Part shown: piece by piece, positions 46,874-63,882 of the stretch
How positions within the stretch are numbered: position 1 is the first letter of the stretch
How the letters are laid out: each line of letters begins with the position of its first letter
DNA from: Mangifera indica
Lineage: Eukaryota > Streptophyta > Magnoliopsida > Sapindales > Anacardiaceae
NCBI RefSeq assembly: GCF_011075055.1
Contig: NC_058150.1
Coordinates: 14,289,408-14,353,407 of the forward strand
Direction of reading: 5' to 3'
DNA length: 64,000 bases
Program-made: the position numbers and the translations under genes
Notes under the pieces: generated by a model
The model's input: the letters and a program-made list of their open reading frames with translations, nothing else
What the model was told of the DNA's origin: nothing
Databases searched by the model: none

Positions 46874-47341
46874 TTAGCTAAATGATAATCCCGTCAATAA
46901 GGAAAACTCGAATAGGTTGAATCTCACATCAACCATATTAACCCTAAACCATAACTCATCTCTAATTAAGGGTTGATGTAGCTGTCGTAGGAGAAATGCA
47001 TACACCAATACTAAAGTGAACTTGATATCTGGTAGATGAAAGAGATGTCCAAAACATGTCCTCTCGAACAATTAAAATTGCTCTGGGGTCAGTGTTGACC
47101 TAATCTTGGATATGGCAGTGTGTTGGACATGGCACATCACCTCTGTTTGAAAGTGTCCTAACTTATTGAGGATTCGTAACTCGTCTTTGACGCTTTTTCT
47201 TTCATGAGAAGTATCTTGTAAAAAATTTTGAAAGTTTATAAGAATTCCATCAAAAACGGATATATAAACAGATATAAAAATGACAAATAAAAAAACAGAG
47301 CTAAAATGCGAAAACTCCATGTTGGAATAACATAGAAACAT
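46874..47341 (-). pseudogene. DUF1985-type (Ulp1-associated) transposon protein relic, N-terminal part
   Basis: Minus-strand reading ISKIRSTLTPEQF, a stop, then LFERTCFGHLFHLPDIKF, YAFLLRQLHQPLIRDELWFR and VDVRFNLFEFSLLTGLSFS. This is the plant DUF1985 pattern (FGHLLDLP...LLL R.VHQ...ELWF...VRFS..EFALVTGL), usually found N-terminal to Ulp1-like proteases carried by plant MULEs. One in-frame TAA (about 47072) breaks it. It converges on the MULE transposase relic on the other strand, so both probably belonged to one element. Confidence 0.7.
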
Positions 47342-47364
47342 AAAAACTTAAAAAACGAAAAAAC

Positions 47365-48500
47365 AGAATTGAAATTTGAAATCTACATGTTGAAATACCT
47401 TAAGATGATAAAAACCGAAAAATCGCTTCAAAATCTAAAAAGTACAAATCGATATATCCTAAAATGGCAAAAATCGATAAAAACGAAACTAAAATTTGAA
47501 TTTTATATATTGAAATACCTAAGAATGTCAACAATAAAAAAATCACTTGAAATTTTGAAAAATGTAACTCGATATATCCTAAAATGACAAAAAATTGAAA
47601 AAACAAAACTGAAATTTCAATTTTATACGTTGGAAAATCCTAGAATATCAATAATTAAAAAATCAAAAAATAGAACTGAAATTCGAATTCTATATTTTAA
47701 AATTGACAAAAATTGCTTAGAAACTTCAAACGTATGAGTCAATATATCTTAAATTGACAAAAATCAAAAAAAAAAAAACAAAACCAAAATTCGAATTTTA
47801 TACATTAAAATACCATAAAATAGCAATAATAAAAAAATCACTCAAAAATCTGAAAAGTATAAATCGGTACTTTTTAGAAATGACAAAAATCTAAAAATGA
47901 AAACTAAAATTTGAATTCTATACGTTGAAATATATTAGAATGTCAACAATTAAAAAATCGCTCGAAAATAAAAAAAGTATGAGTTTATGCTTTTTAGAAA
48001 TGATAAAAATCTAAAAAACAGAACTGAAATTTGAATTTTATACGTAGAAATACCCTCGAATGTTAACAATTGAAAAACTCTCAAAAATCTGAAAAGTACA
48101 AGTCGATACTTTTTAGAAATGACAAAAATTTGAAAAACGAAACTGAAATTCTAATTCTATACATTGAAATACTCTATAATGTTAATAATCGGAAAATCAC
48201 TAGGAAACCTAAAAAAAATGAGTTGATATATCTTAAAATGACAAAAATCGAAAAAACATAATAGAAATTCGAATTATATACCTTGAAATATCCTAGAATG
48301 TCAATAATAAAAAAATCGCTTAAAAATCTGAAAAAATGGATCTTAATTTTGAAAACTCAATATTGAAATAGCCTAAAAACGAAAAAACCAAAATATCGAT
48401 AAAAAATTTTATAATTACATTGTAAAATATGTTTTAAAAGCACAAAAAAATAAAGAAATGAACGTTAAATTCAAAAATTATATATCGAAAAACCCTAAAA
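47365..48500. repeat. Tandem array, 120-bp unit, about 9 copies
   Basis: GAAATTTGAATTTTATACGT followed by TGAAATACC recurs at 47371, 47491, 47611, then (after shorter units) about 47787, 47907, 48027, 48146 and 48264, spacing 118-120 bp. The unit also has AATGTCAACAATTAAAAAATCGCT and AAAAGTACAAGTCGATATATCC. It sits just upstream (5') of the minus-strand DUF1985-type relic, mirroring the 147-bp array upstream of the transposase. The 60-70-aa ORFs here are repeat artefacts. Confidence 0.85.
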
Positions 48501-48559
48501 TAGAAAAAACGGATATGAAATTCAAAACCTACACGTTGAAAAACCTTGGTGTGAAAAAT

Positions 48560-49528
48560 ATCAATTTACCCTCTTATAAAATTTCTACTCTCAAACAGGT
48601 CTAATATTTTTTCTTTGCCCCCTTATCAATTTTCTAATCTCCTACAAGCCCTACAGTTTAAAAAAAGTCAATTTTCTCCCAACCCATAGTTTTCTGTAAA
48701 ATTTGGCACAGACCCCATGGATTTCCCCTTCTTCTCCCTAGCCCTAATATTTTGAAAAAGTTAAACTTCCCACCTACCCCACAGGCAATCCTTCCTGCAT
48801 GTGGGGGATTTAATTCGGTATGGGGGATCCATGGGTCCCCTAGACCAGAGCGTCAATAGATCTAACCTATTTTTCAACCAAAAATCATCATTTTAACCTC
48901 CAATTTCAACATAAATCAAATCTACACATCCTATAACACAAAACTCCTCAAGAATTTCAATCAAAACAAATAATAATCAAAACATATTACGTATTGTTCA
49001 AAATCGAAACCCTAAAAATTCAAACCTCAAAATATTCATTTTTGTCTAAAATCAAGATGACTGTCAAAGGTCTCAAATGAAGACGACATAGCCGTCTGAG
49101 ACCTCCAACGGTTGTCTTCATCTCAAACGAAGATGAAATCGCCTACATCTGAGATGAAGACGATTTTGTCTTCGTTGGAGGAAATAGGCTTTGTCGATAG
49201 CTAGAATATGATCGACAGGGAGAGTTAAGCTAGGAGAAAAAGCCAACGCAATCTGAGATGATGAAGTTTGGCGTCTCCAACGACGGTTTTTAAACCCTAA
49301 GGGAGAATTTTGATGTTTCAAACTTCAAGTTGGGGGGAATTGTGAGATTTTTAAACTGAAGAGGGCAAACATAATAAAACTTTATATTTTTAAATTTTTG
49401 TATTAAATGACAATTTTACCCTTGATTCTAACTGAGATTTTTAAAAAACGGGTGTGAATTTTGGATTTTTAAACCTCACAGGTGTGACTTTGAAAATGCA
49501 CCTCAACTTGGGAAATAGTCCTTTGGCC
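48560..49528 (+). mobile_element. MULE-type right terminal region
   Basis: The outer end is CTTGGGAAATAGTCCTTTGGCC at 49507-49528 (inward reading GGCCAAAGGACTATTTCCCA), a terminus type known from plant MULEs. The inner part has the TTTGCCCCCTTATCAATTTT and CCTACCCCACAGGCAATCC stretch and a GATGAAGACGA-rich block (49060-49170) with local inverted repeats. Probably the right end of the element whose genes lie at 40.9-47.3 kb. A matching left end was not found. Confidence 0.45.
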
Positions 49529-49785
49529 TTATTTAAATGTCTATTAGTAAGTTCGAATTACAGTTCTATCAATATTTTAGAATATACAAAATACATTTAT
49601 GAAATTATAAATTTTGTAATCCCTGAGTTCTTGAATCATCTTTTGGTTTTAAAATTATTTTCATATCATAAATCAAGCATAATAGTATTTTCATGGCAGA
49701 AAAAGTAAGTTTCACTTGAATTAGCTAAAAAATCCTCATGCCAAAAATAGAAAAAGAAAAAAATACACTATTAAAAATTACAATA

Positions 49786-49948
49786 AAATTATGTGTACCC
49801 ACTTTGAGTACACAAATATGTATACATTTATATGTGTCATCATATAATTGAATGATTTTGAATTAATGAGAAAACAATATCTAATCATGTGATGATATAT
49901 ATAAGTATATACATATTTATATATCCAAAATAAGTATGTATAATATTG
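49786..49948. repeat. MITE, family B
   Basis: Left AATTATGTGTACCCACTTTG / AGTACACAAATATG mirrors the right side ending AAGTATGTATAATATTGCTT. The core ATGATTTTGAATTAATGAGA is followed by ATCTAATCATGTGATGATAT. Near-identical plan to 60784-60942. Confidence 0.65.
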
Positions 49949-49949
49949 C

Positions 49950-52900
49950 TTAAAAAAATAACCTAGCATATCTACTTTGTGCTGTTGGATTCAAATGAAA
50001 TCCTCCTTAAACACAACAACTCCAAACCAAGGGATTAGATTTAACTTTGAATAAAGTTTAGTTTGAGATCAATTTAAATCTAAAAGAGTCAATGACAAAT
50101 TAATTCAAGATCAATAAACTAAGTTATGAACATGACTTGAATATAATTTTATTTTGATTTTGATCTAAGTTGGTTCGAACTAAAATGCTCGAATTGGCTC
50201 GAATTTTGTCTCATTCAATTTGAACTCAAATTTCAACTCAAACAGCTTAAATCAAATATAACCATAATAAAACATATAAGAGCAAAACTTAAATTAAAGT
50301 AACTCTTCAAGAAAAAAAAAATAGTGAATAAGAGAGAATAATTTTATTATTGCGACATATAAAAATTGGAGAACAAATACGTACCACTCAAACAATGTCA
50401 AAATGACAAAATATCACCTTTAAAATTAAAAAATAACATTTTTGCACCGTCCATAAAACATAGTTAAGGAAATTAGTTAATTTTCAAGATATAAATTGTG
50501 ACATATAAAGAACAGAAGGAGAAAAATGTTATTTTTTTAACTTATGGGGTAGTACTTGGCCATTTTGGCATAATTCAAATGGGAAATATCGTTCTACCTT
50601 AAAAAATTTATACATGTGTATATATAATTACTTTCTCCTTTCAACTTTTTTACTGTAAGAGATTATCTAGCATTTTTCATTTTAGGGGTGCAAATTTGCT
50701 GCTTTTGTATAGTTCTCCATAAAAAGATTTTGTGTGTGCGTAGTTAGTTTCTTGGGATATTAAATAATTGCCCTAAATATTAGGGTTCTAAGCAAAATTC
50801 AAATGTCTTACTAATCTGAATGCACTTACTTACTTGTTGCTAACAGTTACATTCATCTGAGAAAATATAACAAACAAAGCAAAAATGGCCCAAAATTTCA
50901 CTTACTTATTGCTAAACTTTGCGTAGAATAGACCAAAATTTAAACATTAAGCAAAAATGTCTTACTTATACAAACAAAAAAATTTTCATAACCCACCCAA
51001 ATTTTCTCCGAATTTACTGTTAGAATTTAGAGGAAAACCCAAGGCTCTCATGATTCAGCGGTCGCTCGACTTCTTTGGATTCTTTTCAAGTTTTCTAGAG
51101 ACGAAAATGACAAATAAGATTAGTACTTTATCCATTGTTTTGTTTGAATCATTTTATTGTTTAGATTTCACTAATTTGTTAAAGATTCTAAATATTATTA
51201 GTTTTAAGATTTCGTTGAAGATTTTAAGTATTTAGATTTTTACGAATTTTCTTCCTTTTAAACAAATTTATAATATCAAATATTAACTAAAAATAAGAGT
51301 TTGAATGATGCGACAAAGATATGAGAGTGAAGGTTAATATAAAAGTAATGAAAGGTAGTTTTGACATTTTTGAGACATTTTTGTTTAAAGCTTTGAAATT
51401 TGGGTATTTTTGTTTAAGAAATAAAAAATGGGATATTTTTGCTTAATTTAGGGTAAAAGGAGATATTTTATTTAATATCGCTAGTTTCTCTTTTACTTTT
51501 TGACTATCGAAGAAAACAAAAAAAAACTTCAAAAATATTGAAATTGCAACAAATAATAGCCAAATTAAAATGTCATAAAAGTCTAAAAATCTTGATAAGA
51601 GAAATAGCATTTTGCCAATGATTTAAAGCCTCATACACGTGTAAATGTCCCACAAATTCAAACAAACACCATTGGAAGCTCCGCCCAAGTGGAAGCTTTG
51701 ACTTGTCTAATTATTAAAATTAAAAATGATTTATTTTTTCAACCCATTAATAATATCTGCCGGTTCATTAATTTCTCCATCATTGAAATTGAAATTTGAA
51801 AAAAAAAAAAAATCTTTATCATGTGCAATGGAGCTCTCAATCACAATCAATCAAACCCACACGGTATGTATAATTTCCTTATCTCTTTCACATTTGCTTT
51901 TGATAATTGAATTGGATTCCGATTTTACTGATTGCATTTTCTTAGATAGATTCCCATTCACTTGACCAAGACATAATGGCTTGTGTGGCGCTCCATTATT
52001 TGTGTTGTCTATGTCATTCTATCTCTCAATTAATTTGTTTAAAGATTAGGTAATCTTTTTTTTCATTATTGATTATAGGGTGGAGTTCAAATGCAATTTT
52101 TAAATCGAATTTGAACTCTGGATCACAATTCATTTAAATAAAATATGAATAAATTCATAATTAAAAGTATTAAATCTTGTGCTTACAATGTTAAGATTTT
52201 CTTTTTCTTAGTTTTGAATACAGGGATAATTAATAATAATTATAAAAAATAAGGGTTTCAATTAATTGTTTAAAAATTTAAGTGATAAAAAGTTTGGAGT
52301 CCTCTCTCTCTCTTATTAATATCTAAACAGAGAAATGAAGCCGTGGAAAACGTGTGTAGGACAAGTTTTTATAATTTTAAAAGGATTTATGATATTTAAA
52401 AAAAAGGTATAATAATTAAAATATTTTTTTATATTTTAAAATATATATTATATAATATAAAAAATTAAAATTTTAATATATAATATAATACGTGATTTAA
52501 TTATTATTATTATTATTTAAAATCCTTCTAAAAACATGTTATTTTTTAATTAATACCTCAAGTTGGGCTATTTAATATAATTTCTTATTTTGAATTGGTT
52601 CATTAGTCTTCATCAATATATAAAGAATACATGTCTAATTATGAGTCATTTGGGTCTTCCAAAAATATACAAAACATTCACTTTTAAAAAGTGAAAGACT
52701 CCTTAAAAATTTTAACTTGGCAATTAATAAATACAAAAAAATGTCAATTCAATTGGAGACACAAACTCTCTAAGGCACGAGGGTCGGTGGTGGTGGAGAT
52801 AAAATTTCTTAAAATGCCATCATAATTGATTATTCATGGCTGCTCTTGTTTTCTCCTTATTTAATAAGGGAAGTGATGATCAGATGGAATCAAACTTAAA

Positions 52901-54280
52901 TAAGAATTTAAATTTAAATACTCAATCAAAATTTAAGCTTAAATTTATTAGAATAATAAATAATATAATAATTATGGATGACATAAATATTATTATTAGA
53001 AAAATAAACAGTAAAAAGGTTAACTAACTCTCTCTCATATTCAAATTCAACTCAACTGTTAAACTCAAATTTAACTAATTCCAAATGAACGTAATTTCAA
53101 GATTGAATTGGCTCCGCTGGAATCCTGATAATTTTCTGAGATTGTGTTTTTTGCATGTGGTGTGGGACACCTCACCATAATGGTTTGTGGCCGATTTTTT
53201 GTTTTGCATATTCTATTGGCTCGATTGGCATTTTGTAAAGCACTAGACAACAATGGCGGCTAAGCATGCCTAAAATCCCACAAAACGTTTGGTCACCAAA
53301 TTGTGTGGTTGTTGATGGGTCATTTTATGGCATGAAAAAAATATATGTATACATAAAGAGTTGACTTGAGGGAGTCAATTTTACTATAATACTAAGTTTA
53401 ATTTGAGTTACGTTAACTAAATATTATACTCAAATCAAAATTGATTAAAATAATATTATTTTAATTAATTTAAATTGAGTTTTTTAAGATTTATGAATTT
53501 ACTGAGTCAACATCCTTATACTCAAATTCAAATTCAACAATATAAAATCTTTAATATGATTATTAAGATATATTAGTACATTCACTTACGCTTGTTTATA
53601 TGGGTGGGAATAAAGGTGGATTGAACTGAGTTAGCCTGACTTGAATTCATTAAAATTAAGTTCAAGTCAATAGGATCGGTGTAGTTTTAAAAATGAGTTG
53701 AATTTAAACAATAAGAGTTTAATTTGATTTAATTTACAAATCAAGTGGATGGTTTGAATTGGTTTAAACATGACTTATGATTTGATTCGATTTATATCAA
53801 ATAATTTAATTATCAAAATGATATTATTTTATATATTATTAAGTAAAAATAATATTATTTTTTTGATAAATTACAAATTTAAATTATAAATTTGAATTAT
53901 AAACGTAATAGAGTTTCAAATTTTAAACTTAAGAATTAAACTAAATTTAAATTAATTTTAATTTTAATTTAATAAATTAATGAATATTAGCCAGATATTA
54001 TTCAATGGCAGGTCGACTCATATCCAATTCAAAGGGACACTGCGAACCTACGCCCTTTGGTTCAGATTTGAGATTCCAACATTATCCTATTTTACATTCA
54101 ACTTTTATAAAACATTATATAATATCACCTTTTTATATTAATTTTAAAATTATTATATAATATTAATAATAAGTATATGTATTTTTTAACTAAATTATAA
54201 AAATAGAAAAAGAAGAGATAAAGCTTCTAAATGGAAAAAGAATAAAAAAGGACTGGACTAGCAGTAGCTTGAGTGCTGTT
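49950..54280. other. Intergenic, no gene seen
   Basis: Holds a TIR element (50942-51450), family A-like repeat wording at about 50030-50300, 52860-53100, 53400-53560 and 53620-54040, and long A+T-only tracts (52380-52550). The ORFs at 51726, 52836 and 53071 show no domain, splice context or codon bias worth calling. Confidence 0.6.
50942..51450. mobile_element. TIR element without coding capacity
   Basis: Left AAACATTAAGCAAAAATGTC ... CAAACAAAAAAATTTTCA matches the minus-strand reading from 51450, TAAATTAAGCAAAAATATCC ... TTAAACAAAAATACCC. The inverted repeat is about 50 bp with mismatches. The 92-aa ORF at 50957 begins inside the TIR and is not a gene. Confidence 0.45.
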
Positions 54281-54833
54281 ATTTTGTCACTTGCCATTGC
54301 CTGGGGCCACCTTCTGGCTGATAGCGAAACTGAGGAATCGAGGTCTTCATCTTCTGAAATTTTGAGACTCTTGGGTTCTCCAATTCAGTGCATCTTCTGA
54401 TTAGGCTTCACATTTTCTTCATCAAAGTCTTCATATTTTAACTCAAGGTATATTCATCCAAAGTTGGCTTTGTTTTTGGTTTTGTATCTCTGTGAAGCAC
54501 AGCTTTTTCTATTGATTGATTATACTTTTGATCTCTCTTGAAATGGGTAAGAATCAAAGTTAGCTTTTGAAGGAGCAGATTTTTTTTTTTATTGTCATTA
54601 TGATGATGAAAAAATATAAATGATTCTGGGTTTTGAAACCCTTGGATTAAAATCTAAAGTGCGGGAAAGGAGTGTTCTGAAGATTTATGATGTTGCTGAG
54701 TGAAGTTTTTTTCGATATTATAAGGTAAAAAGGAAAAGTTTTCGGTTTTAAAATCCGATAAGTGAGGTTTTTGATTCTGAGAGCGAGAGGTTTTCTTCAT
54801 ATTGTTCAGTGTTGAGTTTTTCTGTGTGTCATT
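54281..54833 (+). promoter_or_regulatory. 5' leader of the ankyrin gene, possible leader intron
   Basis: A possible 5'-UTR intron runs from the donor AAG|GTATAT at 54448 to the acceptor TTGTTCAG| at 54809, 24 bases before the ATG. Both sites are good consensus matches, but only transcript data would show use. No clear TATA box. Confidence 0.3.
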
Positions 54834-57800
54834 ATGGAGAAGCAAAACAGTTTCACCGCTCCAAAGATGCAGAAGCAAAACAGTTTCACCGCTCCAAAGA
54901 TGGAGAATCAGAGCAGTTTTAAGGCACCCAAGATGGAAAAACAGCGGAGTTTTCATGGTATAACCATTGAGAGACAGCCAAGTGCGATGAAGGCGTTGGA
55001 AAAGCAGCAGAGTTTTCGTACTGTCACGTTTGAAAAGCAGCCAGCCAGGCATGAGGGGATCGAAAAACAGAATTTAAGTATCAAAAAACAGAATTTGAGT
55101 ATTGAAAAACAGGCAAATAGTTGTGGGGTGATGGAGAAACAGAAGAGTTTTCGTGGGTTTTTGGAAAAGCAGAAGAGTTTTCGAATGGTGATGGAGAGGC
55201 AGTTGAGTTTTATGGGTGGTGGTGAGAGGAGGAAGAACAAGGATTCGCCGGGAAAAAGAGGTGACTTGCAGCTGCATTTGGCTGCTCGGGCAGGTAATTT
55301 AAGCAGAGTTAAGGAAATTCTGCAGAACTGTGGTGAAAGTGATTCAAAGGAGTTGTTGTCAAAGCAGAATCAAGAAGGAGAAACTCCCCTATATGTGGCT
55401 GCTGAGAATGGGCATGCTTTGGTTGTTGGAGAGATGTTGAAGTATATGGACCTTGAAATTGCATCCATAGGGGCTAGGAATGGATTTGATCCATTTCATG
55501 TGGCAGCAAAGCAGGGTCATCTTGGTAAGCTTTCAACCTGATTCTGCATTGTGTAGTGGGAATCCTTATTAATTTTGTTTTGAAAGCTTGAGATAGTATG
55601 TGTTGATAGGAATTTGATACGAACAATGCAAGGTTCCTATCATAATTCTAGCGTAATTGAGAATGACCTGCTTGTTTGTTCCATTCAATTTTAAGCAAGG
55701 CATTGTACTAGTTTTATTCATCTCACTTTCTCTTTACACAATCGCATGGACCTTTTACCAGTGCCTTACTATCAAAAAACTTATGCAGTGTGTTCATTTC
55801 CTTTCTCATTCTCCATTTATGGATGCTTTCTTGGAGGGCATTTGGACATGAATTTGTCCTTTTTTGTGTTTAATAGGTTGTGGAGACTCAAATTCATAAT
55901 TTTTCTGGTGGAAGTTCACCAAAACATGTTACATTGGTGAATTTGCAAGCTTGTTACAAATGCCTGGAATACACAAAATAGCCACAGTTGCCTGCAATCG
56001 AGCGTGTGTATCTGTTCTTTATTTGATTCTAACCCTATACACATCCCTAATTTTCTTTTTGCGCTTAGTTAATTAGTTTTGTTGACAAGCGACAGCTTTC
56101 CTTGATTTTTTATATCATATTGTTGTTTAAGCTTATAGCTAAATGACACTGTTAAAAGACAAATCTCTTTTAGAGAATGCTAAAGAGTGTTTATTGTTTA
56201 TCTCTTGTTATCAATTATGTGCTGACAAAATACCAAAAACCTTGCAGATGTTTTGAAAGAACTTTTGAGTGTATTTCCCAACTTGGTTATGACCACAGAC
56301 TTATCCTGCACAACTGCTTTACACACGGCTGCTGCTCAAGGGCACATTGATGTAGTTGATTTCCTTCTAGAAACTGACTCAAACCTCGCTAAGATAGCCC
56401 GGAATAATGGCAAGACTGCCCTCCATTCTGCAGCAAGGATGGGTCATGTGGAAGTTGTGAAATCCCTGCTAGGCAAGGACCCAAGCACTGGTTTTAGGGT
56501 TGATAAAAAAGGCCAAGCTGCAATACACATGGCTGTAAAAGGGCAAAATGAGGAGATTGTGCTGGAATTAGTTAAGCTTGGCCCCTCAGTGTTAACTTTG
56601 GGAGATAACAGGGGAAATACTGCATTGCATATTGCCACACAGAAGGGCCGTAATCAGGTGCTTCCTTTATCTGTTGTGGATATACTTTCCTTTGTCAGTA
56701 GATGTTTGACTAATTAATTGGTGCAAGTGTGTTTTGCAATCTCATTTCTTTCCTTTTAATATGATAGGATTTATGATGATTGTCAGAAACAATTTTTTAA
56801 TTTAAATAAAACGGGTTGGGTTATTGAAGCGATTTCATGTTCACACATATGCAAGTAATGGAGACACATTTTAATTTTTACAAAATCTAACAAACCTAAG
56901 TAAATGTCAATTAGATCAAATTGAATTGTTAGTTTTAGTTTGATTGTCATTACCATACATATTAAAGTTTGACTTGTTTTTATTGCAGATTGTGTGTTGT
57001 TTATTACCAGTTGAGGGTATAGATGTCAATGCATTAAACAAGGCTGGAGAGAGCCCTCTAGATATTGCTGACAAACTTGGAAATCAAGAACTTGTTGCTG
57101 TGTTGAAGGAAGCAGGAGCCATCCACTCTAAAGATTGTGGAAAGCCCCCAAATTCAGCAAAGCAACTAAAGCAGACTGTTAGTGACATAAAACATGATGT
57201 TCAGTCCCAGCTTCAACAGACCCGTCAAACTGGATTCAAGGTCAAGAAAATCGCAAAAAACTTGAAGAAGCTTCACATAAGTGGACTCAATAATGCAATA
57301 AACTCGGCAACTGTTGTCGCTGTTCTCATTGCTACTGTTGCTTTTGCTGCCATCTTCACTGTTCCTGGACAGTATGTTGAAGAAAAATCAGGTGGAGATT
57401 CCCTTGGACAAGCCCACATAGCAAGAAATGCAGCTTTCATCATCTTTTTCGTGTTTGACAGTCTAGCTTTATTCATCTCCCTGGCTGTTGTTGTAGTCCA
57501 GACATCAGTTGTTGTTATTGAAGAAAAAGCAAAGAGGCAGCTTGTTTTTGTGATCAACAAGCTCATGTGGTTGGCTTGCGTCTTCATTTCAGTCGCTTTT
57601 ATTTCTCTCACTTATGTGGTAGTAGGCAAGCATTCCAGGTGGCTTGCTGTGTCTACTACAATGATAGGCAGTACAATAATGCTCACAACAATCGGCTCTA
57701 TGTGCTATTGCGTTGTTATGCATAGAATGGAGGAGAAAAAACTGAGGAACATAAGGAGAGAAAAGAGCAGGTCCCATTCTTTTTCTGTGTCTATGGTTTC

Positions 57801-57849
57801 GGAAGAGGAGATTTTGAACAGTGAACACAAAAGAATGTATGCCCTTTAA
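54834..57849 (+). CDS. Ankyrin-repeat/PGG-domain membrane protein, 653 aa
   Basis: Probable membrane-anchored signalling or stress protein of the plant ankyrin-TM family. Exons 54834-55524, 56248-56657 and 56989-57849 (phases 1, 0). Residues 1 to about 120 are a run of diverged (M)EKQxSF units, about 12 of them. Residues from about 140 to 410 hold ankyrin repeats (GDLQLHLAARAGNL, GETPLYVAAENGHA, FDPFHVAAKQGHL, CTTALHTAAAQGHI, GKTALHSAARMGHV, GQAAIHMAVKGQN, GNTALHIATQKGRN, GESPLDIADKLGN). A PGG domain follows (LNNAINSATVVAVLIATVAF...VPGQY, about 466-496) with four predicted TM helices near 473-491, 515-537, 557-579 and 587-610, then a basic Ser-rich tail. The EKQxSF N-terminus and layout recall Arabidopsis At5g02620. 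The ATG is the first in frame and opens the repeat. No lesion is visible. Confidence 0.93.
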
Positions 57850-59709
57850 GACCTTAGAATTTGGGAAAAATAAGGATAGTGAGGTGTGGTATTCCTCATT
57901 CACATTTTGGAATAACTATTTGCTGCTCCCTCTATTGTAGCTAATATATAGTTCTAAGTACTTGAGCCAATGCTCGGCATATGATTAGATTAAACTTGCA
58001 TTTGCCTTCAGGCAAGTTGAAGGAGAGTGGTGTCAATGTGATTCTAGATATCATTCACTTAAGCTGGATGCTAGCTTTTGCTTGGAAGTTTCAGCAAAAG
58101 AGGTGACTCAATTTCCTTCCCCTAGTGCCCTATCAATTTAGCCTGACATGAGATCAAGACTTGAATATGAGTCCATAAAGCTAGTTACAGACATGGTGGA
58201 AGCAACCTGAGAGCTGGTAATGGATGCAAAGGAAAGCTTTTGAGTTCTTACAGAATTCATCCTGTGTTGAAATGTTGTAATGGTATATGATATGCTCATA
58301 GTGAATTAAGATTAGCTTCCCCATTGGAAATGCTCTCATGTAAGTTCATTTTCATTGCAAGATTTAGTTCAACATGCCAATGCCAGTTGCTTTGTCATCT
58401 CATGCATAAGATGAATATCCCAAGTTTGCAAAGAAGCAACCTTTAAGAATTAAGATAAAACAAATTCTACGTATTTGTCTCTGAAACATGAATGCCTGGC
58501 TATAAGGCCCACATAGAAGAATACGCGTATGAATAATGAATATATCCAGCGGAAGCCGGCCATATAAGAACTATTGATTGGTTTCAGTGACCATTTTGTT
58601 TATAAGATGTGATGTAGAGTTATATGGTAGACTCTACAAATGTGTTACTAAGTTGTATTTGTGTCATACTAATTTGGGTTTTGGGTTAGAAGCTGAATTT
58701 TAAATTAAAATCGCACTGAAATATTTCAGTCTTAACTCAATTTGAACTTTGTTTAGATTGGATTGACAAAATCCAAATTAACTTAAAATCATTTCAATTT
58801 TCATCTCCAAATTATCTCGATCTATTTGTAACAAACCAGACAACATAACACTTTTTTATCTGCAAATGACCCAAAAATTACATCCTAACTCCCTTTAAAA
58901 CAAATCAATAACAAGTATAATGGTAGTGAAATCAAGAATTTGAGCTTATATGGACACTTTTCTTTTAAAATTTCTTCAATACGCGTCTAATAGGTAGCGA
59001 AATCAGACTGTTTAATAGGTTCATGTGTTTAATAAGTCTAAAATACAACAATGTAATTTAAAGTTATATTCTATTTGAATTGCACAAAATGGAATAAAAA
59101 ACTCAAATTTAAGTCAAAAATTGGACTCAATTTTATAAACTGAATCAGATTTAAACCAAATCAAACAGTAGAGTTTGAACCAACTCATCTAATCAAAAGT
59201 AAATTAGCTCATTGATCGACTAAATCTTGTTCGGGGTGAACCCAAATCAAATCCATACTTATAGGAGAGCATTTTAGCTTTAAAATAAAAAAATAAAAAT
59301 GACAATTTAATTCCCATCACTCTGATAAAGCAAATAGTTTACTCAAACGATAAGCCGTGATATATAAATATTACATTCCAACAAAGTCAGAGAATTCGAT
59401 TACCAAAATAAAAGAAAATAAGAATTAATACTTTTTTTTTTATGAACATAATTGTCCATTACAAATCCTGTTTCATTCCACAATATGGGCAAACTAATTA
59501 TATGTAGATATATGCATCACGAAGGTGAGACTAAGAAATTTGACCAAAAAATGACTGCAAAATGCGGTTCAATTTGGATATGGATTTGGTCTTAAAAAGT
59601 TGAAGAGAATGAGCAAATTGCAAGCAGATTACTCAAACAATCAAAACCCAGAGAATGCTTCACATCAATATAGACAATGTTATCACTCACAAAATGGACG
59701 ACAGTGGTG
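57850..59709. other. 3' flank of the ankyrin gene and intergenic gap to CDKA
   Basis: 57850-58600 is less A+T-rich and probably 3' UTR of the ankyrin gene (GT/AG-like sites near 58103 hint at a possible UTR intron, unproven). 58680-59260 is a long family A-like stretch (TTTGAACTTTG, AAATCAAATCCATACTTATA). No ORF of note. Confidence 0.45.

Positions 59710-63882
<4,173 letters not shown>

Noticed and set aside
47369..48261. Lys/Ile-rich ORFs on both strands
   Set aside because: Produced by the 120-bp tandem array, which leaves frames open because 120 is a multiple of 3.
38340..49528. One intact MULE spanning the whole region with paired TIRs
   Set aside because: No left end matching the 49528 terminus was found, so full-length boundaries are not claimed.
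50957..51235. 92-aa ORF
   Set aside because: Starts inside the terminal inverted repeat of a non-coding element; composition is that of intergenic DNA.
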